A DNA stretch of 20,830 bases from positions 1 to 20,830 of the forward strand of contig WFUI01000113.1 of NCBI GenBank assembly GCA_015485035.1. Direction: 5' to 3'. The position numbers were made by a program, and so were the translations under genes. This DNA comes from Mariprofundus sp. (GTDB taxonomy: Bacteria > Pseudomonadota > Zetaproteobacteria > Mariprofundales > Mariprofundaceae). Shown in pieces: positions 1-4,803 of the stretch. Numbering within the stretch: the first letter of the stretch is position 1; the number at the start of each line of letters is the position of its first letter. The notes beneath the pieces are model-generated. The model made no database searches and was not told the DNA's origin. It saw only the letters and a list, made by a program, of their open reading frames with translations.

Positions 1-137
1 CGAGTGCATCATAGACATAAAGATTCGACTGCACGGTGCGACCGGCGGCATTGCGGCTTTTGATCTGCTTGAGCGTACCGCGTAACGGATGATAGATATG
101 ATCGGTGACCACCTGATTGCCGAAACCGTCATATAAT
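1..137 (-). pseudogene. RHS/YD-repeat protein fragment, runs off left edge
   Basis: Reading the minus strand from 137 to the edge gives an open frame of about 45 residues. It starts QLYDGFGNQVV and continues with HPLRGTLKQIKSRN and a VYDAL end. The YDGFGNQV stretch is a typical YD repeat of RHS proteins, which form a shell around a C-terminal toxin. Immediately upstream in the same frame is a TAA stop (near 144-146), and no start codon precedes the RHS-like part, so the gene is headless here. It may continue as a longer RHS gene beyond the edge. The cut lies right beside the short-repeat block at 141-357, which suggests a rearrangement boundary. Whether it is expressed cannot be judged. Confidence 0.75.
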
Positions 138-140
138 TGG

Positions 141-357
141 TGTATTTAGTAAACTATCACCGTAATTCATAATCCGTAATACAAGGGCTGACCCCTGCCT
201 CTTTCAAGAAAAGAATATACTGTCCCCTTTTTCCAAGGGCTGACCCCTGCCTCTCTTAGGCTCAGAACATGCTCAATGCAAGAAAAGATATACTGTCCCT
301 TTTTTTCCAGGCTTAAAACACGCTCAATACAAGAAAAGAGTATACTGTCCCCTTTTC
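141..357. repeat. Composite block of short interspersed repeats
   Basis: Three kinds of unit alternate. Unit A (CAAGGGCTGACCCCTGCCTC) occurs at 182-202 and 234-254. Unit B, ending in TATACTGTCCC plus a T run, occurs at about 205-231, 279-306 and 330-356. Unit C (AGGCTYARAACAYGCTCAAT) occurs at 258-278 and 309-329. A more degenerate version of the unit B core (AGTAAACTATCACC) lies at 148-161. Read on the minus strand the cores are GGGGACAGTATACT and AGGGGTCAGCCCTTG. From memory, words of this type lie next to REP-associated tyrosine transposases in proteobacteria. No transposase is present here, so that link is inference. The block separates the two RHS pieces. Confidence 0.75.
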
Positions 358-364
358 GCCCCGG

Positions 365-562
365 TTATTGCCTTAACAGGTAACGATAGTATTCCGCAAC
401 TTTTAAGCCTCCCCAAAACATACAAGGAACCAATAAAAACAACCACCTCAAATCAAACCATGCTTTTCCTAAATACATTAAGCTTAACCCCGCTACAAAA
501 GCAGCTGCTCCTACTTTAGCCTTATTTCTAAGGCTGTTTTCTTCGTCCACTATTCCCTCCAT
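365..562 (-). CDS. Small two-helix membrane protein, candidate immunity protein (copy 2)
   Basis: A 65-residue protein with an ATG start at 562. It has a short charged N-terminus followed by two hydrophobic stretches (about residues 15-32 and 38-52), so it should sit in the inner membrane. It shares the pattern GLxxMxLxxxWFDxxWL, with identical spacing, with the gene just upstream (528-719), so the two are paralogues. Its start lies inside the 3' end of that gene (35 bp overlap), which suggests translational coupling. It sits third in the chain RHS tip, copy 1, copy 2. I do not recognise the family. Immunity to the RHS tip is inferred from position, size and duplication only. Confidence 0.6.
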   Translation of the reverse strand: MEGIVDEENSLRNKAKVGAAAFVAGLSLMYLGKAWFDLRWLFLLVPCMFWGGLKVAEYYRYLLRQ

Positions 563-719
563 TCACAAGCAGCCCAGCCCCAGTTAGAGCGAATAACAAA
601 CCGATATTCATAAGCCAAGTCTTATCAAACCACAAAGTATTCAAAACCATGAATCCCAACCCAGTAAACAATAGCAATTTCCCCGTAAAGCCCTTACTGA
701 TTAACAATTTCGCCACCAA
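528..719 (-). CDS. Small two-helix membrane protein, candidate immunity protein (copy 1)
   Basis: A 63-residue open frame whose most upstream start is TTG (717-719), followed at once by an alternative GTG, so the exact start is uncertain. Two hydrophobic segments (about residues 13-28 and 34-53) end in a basic tail (GRRKQP). The frame overlaps the last 26 bases of the RHS tip, the arrangement expected for a toxin and its immunity gene. Its core WFDKTWL and surrounding spacing match the downstream protein, showing a tandem duplication. Function is unknown. A membrane immunity protein against a membrane-acting toxin would fit. Confidence 0.6.
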   Translation of the reverse strand: MVAKLLISKGFTGKLLLFTGLGFMVLNTLWFDKTWLMNIGLLFALTGAGLLVNGGNSGRRKQP

Positions 720-1731
720 CTATCACAGGAATATTGTATGGATTTGGAACCAATGAAGATCCTACGGCAAATACTCCACCAGCAAAAGAAGGGGGAGAGG
801 TCAAATATTCAATCCCTGTTGCTCCAATCGAAATAACCCCCAATACCGTTGCCATAAACATTAGCTCAGGAGATGCTGGAGTTGGAATCGTTGCAGCTGA
901 AGCGGTAAGTGCGGCGGCTAAAGAGGTTTGAGCCGCAGTATTGTGCGCCAGCTGGTTCACATTTATTGAATTGGGGTTATCGGGCCTCAGGCCAAATGCT
1001 GCATTATCTGCAGATGTATTGACGTAAGGTTCTTGCCCCATCGCCATCCTGGTCAACCGATCCATGACAACATTACCCATATCATTCATGAGCATAATTC
1101 TGGCGGCATTGCTTGCACCATCTGCAAAGCTGCCACCCATTGCTACATTCGTTGTACCACCAATCATAGAGCTTAATGTTACGTGAACTGCAAAGTCAGT
1201 AAACCCATTGCCTGTTTTTACTCCTACTATTGCTCCGTTAAACCCTGCTGAAGTAACGCCAAGTATAAACCCCTGTAGAGGATTGCCGCCATTGATCCCA
1301 TAATTAGTAGCAGTCAATGCACCGTGTAGTAGATACCTTGTTCCGGGCTTGAAACCAGAATGACCGATCTTGTAAGTTGCCGCCGCTATAACACCTGAAG
1401 TAATGTTCTCTTTACCGTTTCCTCCAAATGCCAGGCTGGAAGTAAAGCCTCCTATTCCATAAGCAATTGATGGGTCCATTGGCATTCCAATCGCAGCCGA
1501 ACCTACGATGATGGCTGCAGCAACAGCCCAGGTAACAACCTGTTGAGCAATAGGTACAACAAAACTATCCCTGAAACTCGTCCACCAGCTATGCCCGGAT
1601 GGGTCGGTATAGGCTAGTGGGTTGTTTAATACATAGCTATATCGATTGAAATCCTGCATCAGAAGTGGATCGGTTATAATCGTATCCGCCGAGATAAACC
1701 TTCCCAACACCGGATCGTAGCGAGATGGCAA
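694..1731 (-). CDS. Orphan RHS C-terminal tip with candidate toxin domain
   Basis: The first residues carry the RHS-associated core signature: RYDPVLGRFISADT at about 4-17, then NRYSYVLNNPLAYTDPSGH ending at 47. In intact RHS proteins DPSGH marks the switch from conserved shell to variable toxin. About 300 variable residues follow. Residues ~55-215 are glycine- and alanine-rich and resemble the hydrophobic pre-toxin segments of large secreted toxins. The last ~120 residues contain two further hydrophobic stretches (about 267-305 and 315-340). The frame opens only at TTG (1731), with an in-frame TAA 9 bases upstream, so the several-hundred-residue shell is missing. This is probably a displaced, silent cassette. 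I do not recognise the C-terminal domain. Confidence 0.7.
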   Translation of the reverse strand: MPSRYDPVLGRFISADTIITDPLLMQDFNRYSYVLNNPLAYTDPSGHSWWTSFRDSFVVPIAQQVVTWAVAAAIIVGSAAIGMPMDPSIAYGIGGFTSSLAFGGNGKENITSGVIAAATYKIGHSGFKPGTRYLLHGALTATNYGINGGNPLQGFILGVTSAGFNGAIVGVKTGNGFTDFAVHVTLSSMIGGTTNVAMGGSFADGASNAARIMLMNDMGNVVMDRLTRMAMGQEPYVNTSADNAAFGLRPDNPNSINVNQLAHNTAAQTSLAAALTASAATIPTPASPELMFMATVLGVISIGATGIEYLTSPPSFAGGVFAVGSSLVPNPYNIPVIVGGEIVNQ

Positions 1732-1859
1732 CCGTCCAACCTGTTAGCGCGGGCCAGATGCTGGATATCTCCGGTGTTGGTGAAGTCAAACTATCCCGCT
1801 ACGGAGAAGCTTTTCTAAATGAAATCAGCCGCATTCAGGCACTCGGAAACCAGATATGA
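1720..1859 (+). pseudogene. recQ: recQ 3' remnant (HRDC domain end)
   Basis: The plus strand reads EMATVQPVSAGQMLDISG, then GVGEVKLSRYGEAFLNEI, and ends at TGA 1857-1859. This matches the last part of the HRDC domain of RecQ DNA helicases, where a helix with a GVG.VKL.RYG pattern lies close to the C-terminus. Only about 45 codons remain. Going leftwards the sequence turns into the opposite-strand RHS tip at about 1720, with no trace of the helicase domains. The remnant is therefore a truncated gene and marks the breakpoint of the RHS insertion or recombination. A full recQ may exist elsewhere in the genome. Confidence 0.75.
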
Positions 1860-1877
1860 GATGACCTTGATTATAAC

Positions 1878-1903
1878 TCCCTGAACGGGATTATTATCAG
1901 GGA
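1878..1903. terminator. Weak hairpin between convergent recQ remnant and lipoprotein gene
   Basis: TCCCTGA (1878-1884) pairs with TCAGGGA (1897-1903) across a 12-base loop. It overlaps the stop codon of the minus-strand lipoprotein gene and follows the recQ remnant on the plus strand. There is no clean T run, so it is at best a weak shared terminator. Confidence 0.3.
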
Positions 1904-2466
1904 ATCCGTTGTTTACCTTCAGGTGGGAATTTATTCAATATTCTCATCACCATCTGATGAATCATGTTGTCGATATCTTTTGCGCCGGTACTGCGATCCG
2001 GTAATTTCTTTTCAGATATGCCTTTCCACAATAAGACAGACTTGTTCCGGTCTCTGTACAACCTGATAATCAGAACAGCCTTTTCATATTCTTCATAAAA
2101 ATCACTGCCGTGAAGGCCCCGCCCGTAATAGCCGCCAAAATAACCAAAGCCGTAAACCGGCCCCGGTTCTCTGCCGTGTTCTGTTTTTGTTCCCAGTTGA
2201 TAGGACACATAAAAGTCCGGCCCGGATGTATTGATATAACCCTTTGCCTGCAGGATATCGTTCACACTCTGTGTGATGCGCTTGCCAACCAAAGGCCCAT
2301 CCAGCATAGCAAGACCAGTGTTGGACTGATTTTCCGGTAACAATGCATAGTTTTTCAACAGGGTAAAATCGAAGCTCCTGTCAAAATCTGTGTGAACTGC
2401 CGGTGCACAGGCGTTAAATATCGTTAAGAGTAATATCAGGCCCATGAGTTTTGAAAGGTAATTCAT
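1897..2466 (-). CDS. DUF4136-type outer-envelope lipoprotein
   Basis: A 189-residue protein. The N-terminus MNYLSKLMGLILLLTIFNAC is a lipoprotein signal peptide with Cys20 as the likely lipidated residue, though the lipobox FNAC is not a textbook one. The mature part fits the DUF4136 family: an early FDFTLLKNYALLP segment, a middle stretch DFYVSYQLGT, a glycine/tyrosine-rich loop (GFGYFGGYYGRG), and a late LWKG strand followed by a helix ending near the C-terminus. Such proteins are usually anchored in the envelope and have no settled role. An AAGGAG ribosome site six bases before the ATG supports the start. It is a single gene facing the recQ remnant. Confidence 0.8.
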   Translation of the reverse strand: MNYLSKLMGLILLLTIFNACAPAVHTDFDRSFDFTLLKNYALLPENQSNTGLAMLDGPLVGKRITQSVNDILQAKGYINTSGPDFYVSYQLGTKTEHGREPGPVYGFGYFGGYYGRGLHGSDFYEEYEKAVLIIRLYRDRNKSVLLWKGISEKKLPDRSTGAKDIDNMIHQMVMRILNKFPPEGKQRIP

Positions 2467-2586
2467 GCCAAACTCCTTCCTGTAACACGCCTTATGAAAG
2501 ACAACCGGCTGTCACGATAAGATAACGATAACGCCATACGTGTTAATCTACGATGAATGTATATCACGTTCAGCTCAGCTGACAGG

Positions 2587-2691
2587 TTAAAAACAAGGGC
2601 GAAGGAAAACCCTTATATTTAGCCATCGACCTGCCTGCTTTGCACCCTTTTCGTCCAGCAATGTTTCAATAGCCAATCCGTATAAAGCCAT
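2587..2691 (-). CDS. Possible 34-residue small protein downstream of tatD
   Basis: An ATG at 2691 opens a frame reading MALYGLAIETLLDEKGAKQA and ending in LRPCF. A G-rich stretch (GGGGG) lies a few bases upstream. The same frame is open back into the 3' end of tatD, giving LISECTDVAPFTDRPGRGLE before the ATG, which has the composition of real protein. It could be a small gene, or the tail of an older, longer gene. No family is recognised and the size is within chance expectation. Confidence 0.25.
   Translation of the reverse strand: MALYGLAIETLLDEKGAKQAGRWLNIRVFLRPCF
2589..2614 (-). terminator. Possible terminator of the CbbY-tatD unit
   Basis: On the minus strand AAGGG (2595-2599 and 2610-2614 form the arms) closes a 10-base loop and is followed by GTTTTT. 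The stem is only five pairs, so this is a weak call. It lies about 130 bases past the tatD stop and would overlap the end of the possible 34-residue frame. Confidence 0.35.
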
Positions 2692-2740
2692 CTCCAGCCC
2701 CCGACCGGGCCTGTCAGTAAAGGGTGCGACATCAGTGCAC

Positions 2741-3514
2741 TCAGATATTAAATCTCCGCCGGGTATTTTCAGTGGTTATGCGGGCAAGTTCCGCAAGTGG
2801 CATACCGCGTACTTCGGCAATACATTCAGCCACATAACGCACATAGGCAGGCTCGTTCCTCTTGCCCCGGTATGGCATGGGTGACAGATAGGGAGAGTCC
2901 GTTTCAAGCATCAGTAAATCTTCAGGTACTTTTGCAGCCACCTGGCGCAATTCATCATTGCGTTTGAACGTCACATTGCCGGAAAAGGAAATTGACATAC
3001 CGAGGTCGATGGCCTGACTGGCAGTATCCCAATCGGATGAAAAGCAGTGCATAATTCCACCGCATTCAGTGACCCCCTCATCGGATAAAATCCGCATACT
3101 TGCAGCATCGGCCTCACGGTTATGGACAATCACCGGTTTGTTTACCGCAACAGCGGCCCGAATATGAGTACGAAAGCGTGCCTCCTGAATCTCCGGTGAG
3201 ACATGTTCACGAAAGAAGTCCATGCCTGTTTCCCCTATCGCAACACAGCGAGGATGATCCGCCAGTTTGCACAATACATCGACATCCGGTTCAACCTCGA
3301 CCTCATGATTGGGGTGTACTCCCGCACTGAACCAGACATTATCTCTGGCTTCAGCCAGCGCCCTCAATTCATGCACATGATCCAGATCAACGGCAACCAC
3401 CGCACACCCTTCCACACCTTGAGCTGCCATGCGCTCAAACATGGCATCACGATCTTCCGAATAATGGGAAAAATTAACATGACAATGGCTGTCAAACAGC
3501 CGGATTTCAGCCAT
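2741..3514 (-). CDS. tatD: TatD-family metal-dependent DNase
   Basis: A 257-residue protein of normal family length. TatD proteins are cytoplasmic metal-dependent hydrolases with a TIM barrel. They act as 3'-5' exonucleases and have been linked to DNA repair and degradation. The metal ligands appear in order: DSHCHVNF near the N-terminus (HxH), GETGMDFF around residue 97, KPVIVHNREAD around 125, MHCFSS around 153, and LLMLETDSPYLSP around 200, followed by the GKRNEP loop. The ATG overlaps the end of the upstream CbbY-like gene by 8 bp, so the two are probably co-translated. Which of the TatD paralogues this is (TatD, YcfH or YjjV type) is not certain; the ending RRRFNI fits the YcfH-like branch. 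Confidence 0.9.
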   Translation of the reverse strand: MAEIRLFDSHCHVNFSHYSEDRDAMFERMAAQGVEGCAVVAVDLDHVHELRALAEARDNVWFSAGVHPNHEVEVEPDVDVLCKLADHPRCVAIGETGMDFFREHVSPEIQEARFRTHIRAAVAVNKPVIVHNREADAASMRILSDEGVTECGGIMHCFSSDWDTASQAIDLGMSISFSGNVTFKRNDELRQVAAKVPEDLLMLETDSPYLSPMPYRGKRNEPAYVRYVAECIAEVRGMPLAELARITTENTRRRFNI

Positions 3515-4262
3515 GTAAAATCGCCTGTAAATGTTTCAACTGAACATGGTGGCATTCCAGCTCGTGAGGGTTCTGTAACACATCAACTGCATCAGTATCC
3601 GGTTCACCCAGTTCAGTAACAACAAGATCAGCGCCGTTGAAATCATGTTCGCGGGTATATCCGTTCACCGTCACCACACACTTGATTCCGGCAGCCCGGG
3701 CAGATTTCCAGCCATTGGCAGAATCTTCCAGTGCCAGCGTATTTTCGGCAGCCACTCCCAGCTGTTCCATGGCGTAATGATAAATATCCGGCGCCGGTTT
3801 TTTGGCCGGCACAATGTCCCCCGCCGCCAGTACTGCAAAACGGTCAAACCACTCTTTACCCAATGAGTGTTCAATCAGTGCATCCAGTGCAGACGGCGTT
3901 GTTGTTGTCGAAATCCCGAGCGTAATATCTGCATCATAGGCCTCTTCCAGCAAACGGCGTACGCCGGGCCTGAGCGGAATCCGGCCTTCAGCAATCAGGC
4001 TCTGGTAATGAATTGTTTTACGCGCATGCAGAGCAGCAATATCTTCATAAGGCATCTCCGGCATATCGCCACGATCAATATCAAAGCGAATGCGTTCTTT
4101 ACCACCGGTCACAGCCAGCAATTCGCCATAGGTATCAATATCCCAGCGACGTTCCAGCCCGGCTTCTTCAAACGCCATATTAAAAGCAACCCGGTGCCCG
4201 TCACGTTCGGTATCGGCCAGTGTGCCATCGACATCCCACAAAATGCATTTCAGTTCTGCCAT
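3507..4262 (-). CDS. cbbY: CbbY-like HAD phosphatase
   Basis: A HAD-superfamily phosphatase of 251 residues when started at the ATG at 4262. A GGAG site eight bases upstream supports this start over a frame open to 4352. HAD motif I is DVDGTLADTERDGHR (catalytic Asp pair near residues 9-11), motif II is the Ser/Thr run GISTTTTPSA, motif III is the Lys of PAKKPAPDIY, and motif IV is ALEDSANG. The ERDGHRVAFN and GGKERIR stretches are distinctive of CbbY, which dephosphorylates xylulose-1,5-bisphosphate, a Rubisco inhibitor, in Calvin-cycle bacteria. CbbY-like proteins also occur in non-autotrophs, so the substrate is inferred. It overlaps tatD downstream and diverges from clpS. Confidence 0.82.
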   Translation of the reverse strand: MAELKCILWDVDGTLADTERDGHRVAFNMAFEEAGLERRWDIDTYGELLAVTGGKERIRFDIDRGDMPEMPYEDIAALHARKTIHYQSLIAEGRIPLRPGVRRLLEEAYDADITLGISTTTTPSALDALIEHSLGKEWFDRFAVLAAGDIVPAKKPAPDIYHYAMEQLGVAAENTLALEDSANGWKSARAAGIKCVVTVNGYTREHDFNGADLVVTELGEPDTDAVDVLQNPHELECHHVQLKHLQAILHG

Positions 4263-4371
4263 AGTTCTAACTCCATGAAATATTTTTAGTCCGGCCATGC
4301 AGCTGTTTCTGCCAAATCGCATCTGCCAAACACCCATTGCTGTTCTCTCCAACAGCCTCTAATATCACCGC

Positions 4372-4701
4372 ATGAACGATATAGAGATGCCTGAGATTAT
4401 TCGCAAACCTGAGGCAGAAACCGCAGAACCTCAACTGCAGCCCCCCCCTTTGTATCGTGTGGTTATGTTAAATGATGACTTTACCCCGATGGACTTTGTG
4501 GTTGATGTTCTGGTGCGTTTCTTCCATCAATCGGAAACGGTTGCCAATAAAACAATGTTACAGATTCATCATGAAGGCAGTGCTGTCTGCGGTGTTTTCC
4601 CGCGTGATATTGCAGAAACCAAGGTTCATCAGGTTGGCATAGCCAGTCGTACCAGTGGTCATCCGTTGCGCTGTATTATTGAGCACGATGCAGACGATTG
4701 A
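4372..4701 (+). CDS. clpS: ATP-dependent Clp protease adaptor ClpS
   Basis: A 109-residue protein of typical ClpS length. ClpS binds substrates with destabilising N-terminal residues (N-degrons) and hands them to ClpA. The flexible N-terminus (about residues 1-25) is followed by YRVVMLNDDFTPMDFVV, which holds the NDD and TPM elements that form the N-degron pocket. A further helix carries V..VL..FF, the stretch MLQIHHEGSAVCGVFPRDIAETK follows in two parts, and HPLRCIIEHD ends the protein. Starts at 4372 and at the ATG 15 bases later are both possible, and neither has a strong ribosome site. An eight-C run (4441-4448) lies within the N-terminal codons. It sits directly upstream of clpA, as in many proteobacteria. 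Confidence 0.95.
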   Translation: MNDIEMPEIIRKPEAETAEPQLQPPPLYRVVMLNDDFTPMDFVVDVLVRFFHQSETVANKTMLQIHHEGSAVCGVFPRDIAETKVHQVGIASRTSGHPLRCIIEHDADD

Positions 4702-4736
4702 TGTATGGTGTCATGGTTTCATTTGGGTGAACCGTA

Positions 4737-4764
4737 TTGATATCATGGCGTGAACAGGTATAAT
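4737..4764 (+). promoter_or_regulatory. Sigma-70 type promoter for clpA
   Basis: TTGATA (4737-4742) and a perfect TATAAT (4759-4764) are separated by 16 bases, 40 bases before the clpA start. The match is near consensus, so clpA can be transcribed independently of clpS. Confidence 0.75.
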
Positions 4765-4803
4765 CATTACTGTGGCAAACTATATTGAAATGAGGATGTA
4801 AAC

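Noticed and set aside
182..356. Possible CRISPR array from repeated units
   Set aside because: The units differ in type, spacing is irregular, and sequences between them are too short and not unique in length; no cas gene is present.
734..931. Plus-strand open frame of 65 residues inside the RHS tip
   Set aside because: It lies antisense to a frame with a clear RHS signature and has no recognisable protein features or ribosome site.
3203..4289. Plus-strand frames of 138 and 140 residues across tatD and the CbbY-like gene
   Set aside because: They are antisense shadows of two well-conserved genes and show no domain-like sequence.
4308..4330. Nine-base direct repeat TCTGCCAAA spaced 14 bases between clpS and the CbbY-like gene
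   Set aside because: Suggestive of a regulator site but only two copies, no symmetry and no known factor to assign.
4263..4352. Longer N-terminus for the CbbY-like phosphatase
   Set aside because: HAD motif I begins right after the ATG at 4262, which has a good ribosome site; the extra residues do not resemble the family.
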